Shown here piece by piece: positions 29,606 to 38,228 of a DNA stretch of 64,000 bases (position 1 is its first letter; each line of letters opens with the position of its first letter). The stretch comes from Klenkia brasiliensis (GTDB lineage: Bacteria; Actinomycetota; Actinomycetes; Mycobacteriales; Geodermatophilaceae). The stretch spans positions 372,001 through 436,000 of the forward strand of contig NZ_FNCF01000004.1 in NCBI RefSeq assembly GCF_900100695.1, in the 5' to 3' direction. The position numbers were made by a program, and so were the translations under genes. Below the pieces are notes generated by a model, which made no database searches, was not told the origin of the DNA, and was given only the letters and a program-made list of their open reading frames with translations.

Positions 29606-29929
29606 GTGGAGTTCTACACCCCCCAGGACGTCGCGAAGCTGATCGGTGTGTCGCCCAACCGCGTGCGCCAGCTGGTCAACGACGGCAAGCTCCTCGCCCT
29701 CCCGGGCAGCGGCCGCAGCAAGATCCCCGTCGACGTCATCCAGGACGGCGAGGTGCTGCGCCACCTGCCGGGCCTGCTGACCCTGCTGCACGACGGCGGG
29801 TTCTCCGAGCAGGAGGCCTTCGACTGGCTCTTCCGCGAGGACGAGTCGCTGCCGGGCACCCCGATCCAGGCGCTGCGCGACGACCGGCACACCGAGGTCA
29901 CCCGCCGCGCCCAGGCGCTGGCGTTCTGA
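29606..29929 (+). CDS. Rv2175c-like DNA-binding regulator, probable kinase substrate
   Basis: 107 aa winged-helix protein. The HTH YTPQDVAKLIGVSPNRVRQLVNDGKLLALPGSGRSKIP is followed by a compact C-terminal domain (HDGGFSEQEAFDWLFREDESL). It matches Rv2175c, a DNA-binding protein phosphorylated by PknL in M. tuberculosis, and the kinase gene is 1.2 kb away here too. It is leaderless by spacing. Its stop overlaps a possible CTG start of the lycopene cyclase gene, linking it to carotenoid genes. Confidence 0.9.
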   Translation: MEFYTPQDVAKLIGVSPNRVRQLVNDGKLLALPGSGRSKIPVDVIQDGEVLRHLPGLLTLLHDGGFSEQEAFDWLFREDESLPGTPIQALRDDRHTEVTRRAQALAF

Positions 29930-29961
29930 GCCACGTCACGTACCTCGGCCTGCTCGCCGGG

Positions 29962-30288
29962 GTGCTGGTGGTGACCGCCCCGCTGGAGCTGGTGCTGCAC
30001 GTGCGGGTCTACCCGCGGTGGCGCCGGCTGCTGGTGGCGGTCGCCCCGGAGTTCGTGGTCTTCGTGACCTGGGTGCTCTACGCCATCCACCAGGGCCACT
30101 GGGACTACAGCCCCGTCTACACCACCGGCGTGCGGCTGCCCGGCGGCATCCCGGTGGAGGAGGTGCTCTTCTTCCTCGTCGTCCCGCTGGCCTCGGTGCT
30201 GGCGCTGGAGGCGGTGCGGAAGGTCACCGGCTGGGACGCCGGCTACCCCGCCGAGGAAGCAGAGGCACCGGGGAGGGCGGCGCGGTGA
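29962..30288 (+). CDS. crtYc: Lycopene cyclase subunit CrtYc-type
   Basis: 108 aa from GTG 29962. Membrane helices include LELVLHVRVY, VAPEFVVFVTWVLYAIH and the conserved PVEEVLFFLVVPLASVLALEAVRKV, with family signature PGGIPVEEVLFF. Starting at GTG removes half of the first helix. An in-frame CTG at 29926 overlapping the regulator stop (CTGA) would restore SHVTYLGLLAG and fits homologues better. Works with CrtYd to cyclise lycopene or its derivatives. Its stop overlaps the crtYd start (GTGA). Confidence 0.85.
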   Translation: MLVVTAPLELVLHVRVYPRWRRLLVAVAPEFVVFVTWVLYAIHQGHWDYSPVYTTGVRLPGGIPVEEVLFFLVVPLASVLALEAVRKVTGWDAGYPAEEAEAPGRAAR

Positions 30289-30632
30289 GCTACAGCGCGC
30301 TGGCCGTCACCGCCGTCGTCGTCGTCCTGGTGCTGGACCTGGCCGTCTACCGCACCCGGATGGTGCTCCGGAAGGCGTACTGGACCGCCTACGCGATCAT
30401 CGTGTTCTTCCAGCTGCTGATGAACGGCGTGCTGACCGGCCTGGGCGTGGTCACCTACGACCCGGGCACGATCTGGGGCCCGCGGATCGCCTACGCCCCG
30501 GTCGAGGACCTGCTCTTCGGCTGGGCGATGGTCACCCTCACCCTGGCCAGCTGGGCGGCGGTCAACCGGCGGGCGAACACCGCCAGGCGGCGCGGCTTGC
30601 CCACCGACACCCGGCCGTCGAGCACCCGGTAG
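30285..30632 (+). CDS. crtYd: Lycopene cyclase subunit CrtYd-type
   Basis: 115 aa with three membrane helices (YSALAVTAVVVVLVLDLAVY, AYAIIVFFQLLMNGVL, DLLFGWAMVTLTLASWAAV). The cyclase motif is IAYAPVEDLLFG. It starts at GTG 30285 inside the crtYc stop. The C-terminal tail after NRRANTARRRG is not conserved in the family and is encoded opposite the end of crtB; the two genes overlap by 142 bases tail to tail. Confidence 0.85.
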   Translation: MSYSALAVTAVVVVLVLDLAVYRTRMVLRKAYWTAYAIIVFFQLLMNGVLTGLGVVTYDPGTIWGPRIAYAPVEDLLFGWAMVTLTLASWAAVNRRANTARRRGLPTDTRPSSTR

Positions 30633-31420
30633 TCGACCTTCTCGATCTCCCGCAGGATGCCGCCGTAGAGGTCGGTGGCCGCGCGCACGCAGTCGCGCGA
30701 CTCCGGGGCGAGCATCGGGGTGCCGGGCGCGGCGTCGTCGTACCGGCGCCGGACGAGGTCGACCATCTCCCGCATCAGCGCGGTGAAGCCCGGGGTGTGC
30801 CGGCGCTGCGCCAGCTGCTCGCGGGTGACCCCGTGCGCGGCCATCATGTCCGCCGGCAGGTACACCCGGCCGCGGTCGACGTCCTCGGCGACGTCGCGCA
30901 GGAAGTTGGTCAGCTGGAAGGCCTCGCCCAGCGCGATGGCGTGCGGGGCGGCCTCCTCGCGGGCCACGCCCGCAGCCGTCCCGAGCACGGGCAGGACCTG
31001 CAGCCCGATGACCGAGGCCGAGCCCCACATGTACCGGTCCAGCGCGGCGAGGTCGGCGTACCCGGTGACGTCGAGGTCGCTGGTCATCGCGGCGAGGAAG
31101 TCGACCAGGTGCTCGCGCGGGATGTCGTAGCGGCGCACGGTGTCGGCCAGCGCCAGCCGCACGGGGTCGTCGGAGTGCCCGGTCTCCACGGCGTCCAGCG
31201 CGTCCCGCGACCAGGCCAGCAGCTCGGCCTCGGGGTCGCGGCCGGGCTCGTCGGCGCCGACGTCGACGATGTCGTCGGCCACCCGGGCCGCGGCGTAGAG
31301 GGCGTGGATGGCCTGCCGGCGGTCGGGGGTGAGCAGCCGGGTGGCCAGGAAGTAGGACTTGCCGTGCTCGGCCGCGATCGCCCGGCACCGGGCGTAGGCG
31401 GCCTCCAGCTGCGGGGTCAT
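30491..31420 (-). CDS. crtB: Phytoene synthase
   Basis: 309 aa trans-isoprenyl diphosphate synthase. The first Asp-rich motif is AARVADDIVDVG and the second is TNFLRDVAEDVDRGRVYLP. YMWGSASVIGLQ and GEAFQLTNF are also family marks. It condenses two geranylgeranyl diphosphates to phytoene. ATG 31420 overlaps the crtI stop (ATGA), so it is the last gene of the idsA2-crtI-crtB operon. Its C-terminal 47 codons lie opposite crtYd. Confidence 0.93.
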   Translation of the reverse strand: MTPQLEAAYARCRAIAAEHGKSYFLATRLLTPDRRQAIHALYAAARVADDIVDVGADEPGRDPEAELLAWSRDALDAVETGHSDDPVRLALADTVRRYDIPREHLVDFLAAMTSDLDVTGYADLAALDRYMWGSASVIGLQVLPVLGTAAGVAREEAAPHAIALGEAFQLTNFLRDVAEDVDRGRVYLPADMMAAHGVTREQLAQRRHTPGFTALMREMVDLVRRRYDDAAPGTPMLAPESRDCVRAATDLYGGILREIEKVDYRVLDGRVSVGKPRRLAVFARRLTAAQLARVRVTIAQPKSRSSTGA

Positions 31421-32883
31421 CCGGTGATCCGCTGCGCGGCCAGCCGGCCGCTGACCAGCACCATCGGGACGCCGACACCCGGCTGCACGCCCGAGCCGGC
31501 CAGGACCACGTTCTCCGGCCCGCCCCGGGGGTAGGTCGAGGGCCGGAACGGACCGGTCTGCCCGAAGGTGTGCGCGAGCGCGAACGGGGTGCCCGCGGCC
31601 ATGCCCTGGGCGGCCCAGTCGGCGGGGGTGATGAGCTCCTCGACCTCGATCGCGCCGGACAGGCCGGTCCAGCCCCGCCGCTCCATGGCCTGCAGCACCT
31701 CCTCGCGGTAGCGCGGGGCCAGCGTGGGCCAGTCGATGTCCGGCGCCAGGTCCAGGTTCGGGGTCGGCGCCACGATGCTCAGCACCTGGCCGCCCTCGGG
31801 GGCCAGCGTGCGGTCGGTGCGGCTGGGCATCGACACCAGCAGGCTGGGGTCGCTCATCGGCCGGCCGGTGACGGTCAGCTCCTCGAACACCTGCTCCCAC
31901 GCCGCGCCGAAGGTGATGGTGTGGTGCGCCTGGCCGGCCATCTCGTCGCGCACGCCGACGTGGATGGCCACGCAGCTGGGCGAGTACGTCGGCTTCCGGC
32001 GCCGGCGCAGCGGCACCAGCAGGTCGGCCTGGTCGGCGGTGACGACGACGGCGTCGGCGGGCAGCAGCTCGCCGTCGGCCAGCCGGACGCCGTGCGCCCG
32101 GCCGCCGCGCAGGTCCAGCGAGGCGACCGCGGTGCCGTAGCGGAACACCACGCCGGCGTCGGCGGCGGCCGCGGCCAGCGCGGCGGGGACGGCGTGGATG
32201 CCGCCGACCGGGTGCCAGACGCCCTTGCCGATGTCGAGCTCGGCGATCACGGCGTAGGCGGCGATGGCCCGGAACGGGGAGACCCCGGCGTAGAGGGCCT
32301 GGAAGCTGAACAGCCGGCGCAGCCGCTCGTCGGTGAAGAACCTGTCCACGTGCGGGGCGAGCCGGCCGAACCCGCCCTTGCGGGCCAGCTCCAGCAGGGG
32401 GCGGCCGAGCAGGTCCAGCGGGGTGTCCAGGTTGCGGTCGATGAAGACGTCCCACTGCAGGGCGTCCAGCTCGCGCAGGTGGGCCAGGTAGCGGGTGACC
32501 TCCGCGCCGGCACCGGGTCCGCAGACGCGCTCGGCCTCGGCGGCGAAGGCGGCGGGGTCGGCGTGCACGTCGATGGTCGAGCCGTCGGCGTACTGCGCGC
32601 GGTAGGTGGTCTCCAAGGGCAGCAGCTCGAGGCGGTCCTCCAGCGTCTCCCCGACGCAGGCCAGCGCGTCGCGGACCAGTCCGGGGGCGGTGAGCACCGA
32701 GGGGCCGGTGTCCAGCGCGTAGCCCGAGCGCTCGACCCGGCCGGCGCGGCCGCCGGGGTCGGGGCCGCGCTCCACGACGGTCACCTCGCGGCCGGCGCCG
32801 CGCAGCCGCAGCGCGGCCGACAGCCCGGCCAGGCCGGCGCCGACCACCACGACCCGGTCGGTGGGTCCGGGGACGGTCCTCAC
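31417..32883 (-). CDS. crtI: Phytoene desaturase (CrtI)
   Basis: 488 aa FAD-dependent desaturase. The dinucleotide motif VVVVGAGLAGLSAALRL is followed by ERGPDPGGRAGRVERSGYALDTGPS. The C-terminal FAD signature is VLAGSGVQPGVGVPMVLVSG, with FRPSTYPRGG before it. It converts phytoene towards lycopene. GTG 32883 overlaps the idsA2 stop and its own stop overlaps crtB, a fully coupled three-gene operon. Confidence 0.92.
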   Translation of the reverse strand: MRTVPGPTDRVVVVGAGLAGLSAALRLRGAGREVTVVERGPDPGGRAGRVERSGYALDTGPSVLTAPGLVRDALACVGETLEDRLELLPLETTYRAQYADGSTIDVHADPAAFAAEAERVCGPGAGAEVTRYLAHLRELDALQWDVFIDRNLDTPLDLLGRPLLELARKGGFGRLAPHVDRFFTDERLRRLFSFQALYAGVSPFRAIAAYAVIAELDIGKGVWHPVGGIHAVPAALAAAAADAGVVFRYGTAVASLDLRGGRAHGVRLADGELLPADAVVVTADQADLLVPLRRRRKPTYSPSCVAIHVGVRDEMAGQAHHTITFGAAWEQVFEELTVTGRPMSDPSLLVSMPSRTDRTLAPEGGQVLSIVAPTPNLDLAPDIDWPTLAPRYREEVLQAMERRGWTGLSGAIEVEELITPADWAAQGMAAGTPFALAHTFGQTGPFRPSTYPRGGPENVVLAGSGVQPGVGVPMVLVSGRLAAQRITG

Positions 32884-34013
32884 GTGGTGCGGGTGGTGGC
32901 GGCGACGGCGAGGGCGTCCAGCGCCGTGCGGGCCTCGTCGGTGACCGGGGCCTCGGCGATGGCCTCGCGCGCGGCCGTGGTCTGCGTGCTGATCCGGTCC
33001 TCGACCTGCTGCAGGGCGCCGGTGCCGCGCATCAGGTCGCGCACGGCGTCCAGCTGGTCGGGGGTGGAGCCCGGGTCGCCGAGCACGTCGCGCAGCAGGG
33101 CCCGGCCGGCGTCGTCGGCGGCCTGCTCGGCGAGGGCGACGAGCAGGGTCTGCTTGCCCTCGCGGAGGTCCTCGTCGGCGGACTTGCCGGTGACGGCGGG
33201 GTCGCCGAACACGCCGAGGACGTCGTCGCGCAGCTGGAAGGCCTCGCCCAGCGGCAGCGCGATGCCGGTGTAGGCCTCGAGGACCTCGGGGCCGGCGTCG
33301 GCGATGGCCGCGCCCAGGTGCAGCGGGCGCTGCACGGTGTAGCCGGCGCTCTTGTACCGGGCGACCTTGAGGGCGCCGTCGGGGCCGGGCAGGCCGCCGG
33401 CGGCCCGCAGCAGGTCCAGGTACTGCCCGGCGGTGACCTCGGTGCGCATGGTGTCCCAGACCGGGCGGGCGCGACCCAGGGCCTCGGCGGAGATGCCCGA
33501 GCGGCGCAGCAGCTCGTCGGACCAGACCAGGGCCAGGTCGCCGACCAGGATGGCCGCGCCGGTGCCGAACAGGGCGGGGTCGCCCGTCAGCCCGCGGTCG
33601 CCGTGCCGACCGGCGAAGCCGACGTGGGTGGCGGGCCGGCTGCGCCGGGTGGTGGCGGCGTCCATGACGTCGTCGTGGACCAGGGCGGACCCGTGCACGA
33701 ACTCCAGCGCGGCCACGGCGCGCAGCACGGCGGCCTCGTCCTCGGGGTGCGCGGTGGCGACCGCGCGCCAGCCCCAGTACGCGAAGGCGGGGCGCAGCCG
33801 CTTGCCGCCCTCGGCCACCGCGGCCACCTCGTCGACGACCGGGACCAGCTCGTCGTCCATGCCCGAGAGCACGCCGCGCTTCTCGGCGAGGAAGGCGTCC
33901 AGGGCCTCGCTCACCGCCCCGCGGAGCCGCTCGAGGTGGGCCACATCGGTGGAAACCGCCTGGTCAGCGCTGTTTGCGCTGGTGGGGTCGGCTGATCGGG
34001 TCCCTGCGGTCAC
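32880..34013 (-). CDS. idsA2: Polyprenyl (probably geranylgeranyl) diphosphate synthase
   Basis: 377 aa. The first Asp-rich motif is [15 protein letters not shown] and the second is [20 protein letters not shown] binds isopentenyl diphosphate. It provides C20 diphosphate to the downstream crtI-crtB, so a CrtE role is likely. The position matches IdsA2 (Rv2173) in M. tuberculosis. GTG 34013 lies 6 bases from CATACT. It is divergent from metF. Confidence 0.9.
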   Translation of the reverse strand: MTAGTRSADPTSANSADQAVSTDVAHLERLRGAVSEALDAFLAEKRGVLSGMDDELVPVVDEVAAVAEGGKRLRPAFAYWGWRAVATAHPEDEAAVLRAVAALEFVHGSALVHDDVMDAATTRRSRPATHVGFAGRHGDRGLTGDPALFGTGAAILVGDLALVWSDELLRRSGISAEALGRARPVWDTMRTEVTAGQYLDLLRAAGGLPGPDGALKVARYKSAGYTVQRPLHLGAAIADAGPEVLEAYTGIALPLGEAFQLRDDVLGVFGDPAVTGKSADEDLREGKQTLLVALAEQAADDAGRALLRDVLGDPGSTPDQLDAVRDLMRGTGALQQVEDRISTQTTAAREAIAEAPVTDEARTALDALAVAATTRTT

Positions 34014-34019
34014 GGACCG

Positions 34020-34025
34020 AGTATG
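34020..34025 (-). promoter_or_regulatory. -10 CATACT of the idsA2-crtI-crtB operon
   Basis: On the minus strand CATACT (34025-34020) ends 6 bases before GTG 34013, leaderless spacing. Confidence 0.5.
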
Positions 34026-34103
34026 CCCGCCCCCCTGGACACGGGCACGCCAAGATCGCGACGGGGTGCCGCAGGTCGCACCCGCGGGGGCGGCGCGGTT
34101 CCG

Positions 34104-34109
34104 TACCGT
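34104..34109 (+). promoter_or_regulatory. -10 TACCGT of metF
   Basis: TACCGT ends 8 bases before GTG 34118; no Shine-Dalgarno is visible. Confidence 0.45.
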
Positions 34110-34117
34110 GTGCGGTC

Positions 34118-35017
34118 GTGACCGGCACCGTGCGCGAGCTGCTCCAGCAGGGGCAGCCCACCTGGTCCTTCGAGTTCTTCCCGCCCAAGAGCCCGGCCGG
34201 CGAGGAGCAGCTGTGGACGGCGCTGCGCGAGCTGGAGCGGCTCGCGCCCTCCTTCGTGTCGGTGACCTACGGCGCGGGCGGGTCGACCCGCGAGGGCACC
34301 CTCGCGGTCACCGAGCGGATCGCCACCGACACCACGATGCTGCCGCTGGCCCACCTCACCGCGGTCGACCACTCCGTCGCCGAGCTGCGCAACGTGGTCG
34401 CCCGGCTGGCCGCCGCGGGGGTCACCAACGTCATGGCGCTGCGCGGCGACCCGCCGGGCGCGGACCCGCAGGCCGACTGGACCGCGCACCCCGAGGGGCT
34501 GTCCTACGCCGCGGAGCTGGTGGAGCTCGTCCGGGGCATGGGTGAGTTCTGCGTGGGCGTCGCCGCGTTCCCCGAGACCCACCCCCGGTCGCCGGACCCG
34601 GAGACCGACGCCGACATGTTCGTGGCCAAGTGCCGGGCGGGTGCGGACTTCGCCATCACCCAGATGTTCTTCCAGGTCGAGGACTACCTCCGGCTGCGCG
34701 ACCGGGTGTCCGCCCGTGGCTGCGACGTCCCGCTGCTGGCCGGGGTCATGCCGGTGACCAGCCCCCGGCAGATCGCCCGCATCGTCCAGCTCTCCGGCCA
34801 GGCGTTCCCGGCCCCGCTCGCCGAGCGCTTCGAGGCCGTCGTCGACGCCTCGCCCGAGGTGCAGCGGGAACTGGGGGTGGACGTGGCCACGGAGATGTGC
34901 GCGCAGCTGCTGGCCGAGGGCGTCCCCGGCATCCACTTCATCACCATGAACAGGTCCACGGCGACCCGCGAGGTCTACGGGCGGCTGTCCCCGGTCAGCG
35001 CCGCGTCGGCCTCCTGA
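34118..35017 (+). CDS. metF: 5,10-Methylenetetrahydrofolate reductase
   Basis: 299 aa TIM-barrel flavoprotein. Motifs are [33 protein letters not shown], the FAD-site [10 protein letters not shown], and [16 protein letters not shown] with [11 protein letters not shown]. It makes 5-methyl-THF for methionine synthesis. The position is that of Rv2172c. GTG 34118 is preferred to the upstream in-frame reading from 33974 for its -10 spacing and family start. The 3' end overlaps the next gene by 43 bases tail to tail. Confidence 0.93.
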   Translation: MTGTVRELLQQGQPTWSFEFFPPKSPAGEEQLWTALRELERLAPSFVSVTYGAGGSTREGTLAVTERIATDTTMLPLAHLTAVDHSVAELRNVVARLAAAGVTNVMALRGDPPGADPQADWTAHPEGLSYAAELVELVRGMGEFCVGVAAFPETHPRSPDPETDADMFVAKCRAGADFAITQMFFQVEDYLRLRDRVSARGCDVPLLAGVMPVTSPRQIARIVQLSGQAFPAPLAERFEAVVDASPEVQRELGVDVATEMCAQLLAEGVPGIHFITMNRSTATREVYGRLSPVSAASAS

Positions 35018-35610
35018 GCCGCGCGGCGCAGGGCCACCCGCTCGGCCCGGTAGCCGCCGAGCACGCCGACCACCGGGAGGTTCGACAGCGCCCGCGCACC
35101 CAGGTTCCCCTTCGGCCGGGCGTCGAGGGCGTCGTCGATGCGGGCGAGGGTGCGGGCCACCCGCCACAGGGTGCGGGCCGCGCCGGCCGCACCGCGCCGC
35201 CGGTCCTTCTCGCCGAGGACCTCGTCGGCGTAGGCGCCGCGCTGCCGCTGCAGCAGCGGGGTGACCTGCTCGGGGGTCAACGGGCGGTCCAGCAGCACCC
35301 GGGCCAGCAGCGCCACCCGGCGGGCCGGGTCGTCGACGCCGTGCTCGGCGGCCACGCCCAGCACGACGAGTGACTGGATGCCGGCGCCGACGGCGTTCTG
35401 CAGCGGCAGCAGGTCGGCGAGCTTCCCGGCGAAGCGGGGGGCGGCCGAGCCGACCGCGACCACCCGGCCCGCCGTCTCGGCCCACCACTGCGCCCGCTCC
35501 GCGCGGGGGAGCGCCGGGGGCCGGTCGAACCGGGTGACCACGGGCGACCACAGCCGGTCGACCCGGCGGAGGACGTCGACCACGACGGCGTCGGAGACGG
35601 GGGGCGCCAT
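34975..35610 (-). CDS. Conserved hypothetical protein
   Basis: 211 aa from ATG 35610. A Trp-containing N-terminus ([24 protein letters not shown]) is followed by an amphipathic helical core with a Gly/Ala/Val-rich segment ([26 protein letters not shown]) and a basic C-terminus ending [22 protein letters not shown] recognise no domain. The helical Gly-rich core vaguely recalls EcsC-like proteins, which is not a firm assignment. The last 43 bases overlap the metF 3' end. Confidence 0.65.
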   Translation of the reverse strand: MAPPVSDAVVVDVLRRVDRLWSPVVTRFDRPPALPRAERAQWWAETAGRVVAVGSAAPRFAGKLADLLPLQNAVGAGIQSLVVLGVAAEHGVDDPARRVALLARVLLDRPLTPEQVTPLLQRQRGAYADEVLGEKDRRRGAAGAARTLWRVARTLARIDDALDARPKGNLGARALSNLPVVGVLGGYRAERVALRRAAQEADAALTGDSRP

Positions 35611-35662
35611 GCCCCGGGACAGTAGGGGCGGAGCTGTGCGCCCGCTCTGCGACGATCCGTGC

Positions 35663-36139
35663 GTGAGCGACGACGTGCAGGCCCTGATCACCCGGGTGCA
35701 GGAGCAGGAGCGCCGCCTGGTGCTGCCCGGCTTCACCCACGACGACGCCTGGGCGCTGGGCACCCTGCTGGTCGGGATGGCCCGGGAGCGCGGGCTGCCG
35801 GTCACCGTGGACATCACCCGCGGCCAGCAGCAGCTCTTCCACGCCGCGCTCGAGGGCACCGCCGCGCACAACGACGTGTGGATCGCCCGCAAGGTGGCCA
35901 CCGTCCGCGAGCTGGGGACGTCGTCCTTCCTCGCCGGGCTGCAGGCCCGCGCCCGCGGTGAGGTCTTCGAGGACGCGCCCTGGATCGACGCCGCCCGGAT
36001 GGCCGGGCACGGCGGCGCGTTCCCGATCACCGTGGCCGGCGCGGGCGTCGTCGGCACCCTCACCGTGTCCGGCCTGCCGCAGGCCGAGGACCACGCGCTG
36101 GCCGTCGAGGCGCTGGAGGCGTTCCTCGCCCAGCTGTGA
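35663..36139 (+). CDS. Heme-degrading-domain / UPF0303-like protein
   Basis: 158 aa from GTG 35663. Residues VQEQERRLVLPGFTHDDAWALGTLLVGMARERG and the body IARKVATVRELGTSSFLAGLQARARG match the UPF0303 (HbpS/GlcG-like) fold. The C-terminus ends ITVAGAGVVGTLTVSGLPQAEDHALAVEAL. Members bind small ligands such as heme; the role here is unknown. Confidence 0.8.
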   Translation: MSDDVQALITRVQEQERRLVLPGFTHDDAWALGTLLVGMARERGLPVTVDITRGQQQLFHAALEGTAAHNDVWIARKVATVRELGTSSFLAGLQARARGEVFEDAPWIDAARMAGHGGAFPITVAGAGVVGTLTVSGLPQAEDHALAVEALEAFLAQL

Positions 36140-36177
36140 GGAGTGTTTGAAAAGGGCAGCACCGGCGTGCACGCACG

Positions 36178-36183
36178 TACGGT
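36178..36183 (+). promoter_or_regulatory. -10 TACGGT, leaderless spacing
   Basis: TACGGT ends 6 bases before ATG 36190, which has no Shine-Dalgarno. Confidence 0.6.
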
Positions 36184-36189
36184 GGGCCG

Positions 36190-37287
36190 ATGCTCCGACG
36201 ACGCTGGCGCTGGGCCGTGGTGGCCCTCGGCCTCGCCGTCCTGGTCTCCCTCCCCGCGCTGGTCGAGGCACTGCCGGCCGCCGACCGCGACGTCTCCGCG
36301 GGTGAGCTGCGCGAGCGGGTGCTCGCCAGCGACGACGTCGCCTTCTCCGGCTACGCCATCTCCACCGGCGGGCTGACCCTGCCGGTGTCCGACGCGCTGA
36401 CCGGGGTGGCCGACCTGCTGTCGGACCAGACCTCGCTGCGCGCCTGGTACCGCGGCGCAGACGACTGGCGCGTCGACGTGGTCACCGCGACCGGCGAGAC
36501 CGGCACGCACCGCGACGCCACCGGCACCTGGACCTGGGACTACGCCGACCAGGCCGCCAGCCGCGGCACGCTGCCCCCGCTGGCCCTGCCCACCGCGCCC
36601 GACCTGCTGCCCAGCGCGCTGGGCCGTCGGCTGCTGTCGGAGGCCACCGACGACGAGCTGTCCCGGATCGCGCCGGCCCGGGTGGCCGGCGTCGACGCCC
36701 CGGGCCTGCGCTACACCCCGGCCGACACCGCCGCGTCGGTCTCGGCCGTCGACGTCTGGGTGGACCCGGGCACCGGGCTGCCGCTGCGGGTCGTCGTCCG
36801 GGGCGGGGACACGACCACCCCGGCGCTGGACACCCGCTTCCTGGACCTGTCCCTGGCCACCCCGGATGCGTCGACCACCGACTTCCGGCCGCCGCCCGGG
36901 GCCGACATCCGCTCCGACCAGGACCTCACCGACGTCGACCTGGGCCGCCAGGAGCGCGCCGACCTGCCCGCGACCCTGGCCGACCTGGGGCGGCGCGGGT
37001 TCGACGGCGTGCCCGAGCAGATCGGCGTCTACGGGTCGGGCATCACCGTGCTCGCTGTCAGCGCGCTGCCCGGCCGCGCCGCCGCCGCGCTGCGCGACCA
37101 GCTCGCCGCCACCCCCGGCGCGGTCACCGACGACCTCGGCGTCCGGATCGCGGCCGGCCCGCTGGCCCTGATGGTGGCCGGCACCAGCACCCGGGACGGC
37201 GGCACCGGCACCTACCTGCTCGCCGGCACGGTCACCCTCGACGCGCTGGCCACCGCCGCGCGCCAGATCCAGGAGGCAGCCTCGTGA
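36190..37287 (+). CDS. Membrane-anchored RseB/LolA-like protein
   Basis: 365 aa. One N-terminal helix (RWAVVALGLAVLVSLPALVEAL) is a signal anchor. The extracytoplasmic body resembles the RseB/LolA fold of actinobacterial proteins: LASDDVAFSGYAIS, DWRVDVVTATGETGTHRD, TWTWDYADQ and VWVDPGTGLPLRVVVRG. It may bind a lipid or report envelope stress. Its stop overlaps the ABC ATPase start, so it likely serves as the extracytoplasmic partner of that exporter. Confidence 0.75.
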   Translation: MLRRRWRWAVVALGLAVLVSLPALVEALPAADRDVSAGELRERVLASDDVAFSGYAISTGGLTLPVSDALTGVADLLSDQTSLRAWYRGADDWRVDVVTATGETGTHRDATGTWTWDYADQAASRGTLPPLALPTAPDLLPSALGRRLLSEATDDELSRIAPARVAGVDAPGLRYTPADTAASVSAVDVWVDPGTGLPLRVVVRGGDTTTPALDTRFLDLSLATPDASTTDFRPPPGADIRSDQDLTDVDLGRQERADLPATLADLGRRGFDGVPEQIGVYGSGITVLAVSALPGRAAAALRDQLAATPGAVTDDLGVRIAAGPLALMVAGTSTRDGGTGTYLLAGTVTLDALATAARQIQEAAS

Positions 37288-38228
37288 ACGGGACCGTCAT
37301 CGCCACCGCGGGGTTGCGCAAGGCCTACGGGGCGGTGCGGGCCGTCGACGGCATCGACCTCGACGTCCGGGCCGGTGACGTCTACGGCTTCCTCGGCGCC
37401 AACGGGTCGGGCAAGACGACCACGGTGCGGATGCTGCTGGGCCTGGTGCTGCCCACCTCGGGCACCGTCGAGGTGCTCGGCCGCCCCATCCCCAAGGCGG
37501 GCCGGGAGGTGCTGCCCCGGGTGGGCGCGCTCATCGAGGGCCCCGCGGCGTACCCGCACCTGTCGGCGTCGGCGAACCTGTCGCTGATGGACGCCGCCGG
37601 GCCGGGCGGTGCCCGCCGCGGGCGCCGGCAGCGGATCGCCGAGGTGCTGGACCAGGTCGGCCTGGGCGGGGTCGGCAAGCGGCAGGTCCGCGGGTTCTCC
37701 CTGGGCATGCGGCAGCGGCTGGGCCTGGCCGGGGCGCTGCTGCGCCGGCCCGACCTGCTCATCCTGGACGAGCCGACCAACGGCCTGGACCCGCAGGGCA
37801 TCCACGAGATCCGCACCCTGCTGCTGGACCTCAACCGCACGGGGACGACGGTCTTCCTCTCCAGCCACCTGCTCGCCGAGATCGAGCAGCTGGCCACCCG
37901 GGTCGGCGTGCTGGACCGCGGCCGGATGGTGCTGCAGGACGACCTGGCCACCCTCACCGCGCCCACCGGCGCCACGGTGGTGCGCACGCCCGACCCGGCG
38001 CGGGCGGTCCGCGAGCTCGGCGACCGGGTGCTGTCCGCCGACGGGGAGCGGCTCGTGGTGCGGGGCAGCGAGCCGGCCGAGGTCAACGCCGTCCTGGTGG
38101 GGGCCGGGGTGCCCGTCTCGGGCCTGGCGCTGGACCGGCCCACGCTGGAGGACGTCGTCCTCGCCGCCGCGGCCGGCTCCGGGGACCGGGTGCCGGTCGG
38201 CACGACCGTGTCGGGTGCCGCCGCGTGA
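37284..38228 (+). CDS. ABC-2 transporter ATP-binding protein
   Basis: 314 aa. Walker A is GANGSGKTTT, the signature is FSLGMRQRL, Walker B is LLILDEPTNGLD and the H-loop is SSHLLAEI. The C-terminal region (VVRTPDPARAVRELG...) is the DUF4162-like tail common in drug or polymer exporters. It energises the permease encoded next. GTG 37284 overlaps the upstream stop and its own stop overlaps the permease start. Confidence 0.93.
   Translation: MNGTVIATAGLRKAYGAVRAVDGIDLDVRAGDVYGFLGANGSGKTTTVRMLLGLVLPTSGTVEVLGRPIPKAGREVLPRVGALIEGPAAYPHLSASANLSLMDAAGPGGARRGRRQRIAEVLDQVGLGGVGKRQVRGFSLGMRQRLGLAGALLRRPDLLILDEPTNGLDPQGIHEIRTLLLDLNRTGTTVFLSSHLLAEIEQLATRVGVLDRGRMVLQDDLATLTAPTGATVVRTPDPARAVRELGDRVLSADGERLVVRGSEPAEVNAVLVGAGVPVSGLALDRPTLEDVVLAAAAGSGDRVPVGTTVSGAAA

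Noticed and set aside
30489-30632. Frameshift in crtYd or crtB
   Set aside because: Both frames are intact and end normally; the overlap is tail to tail.
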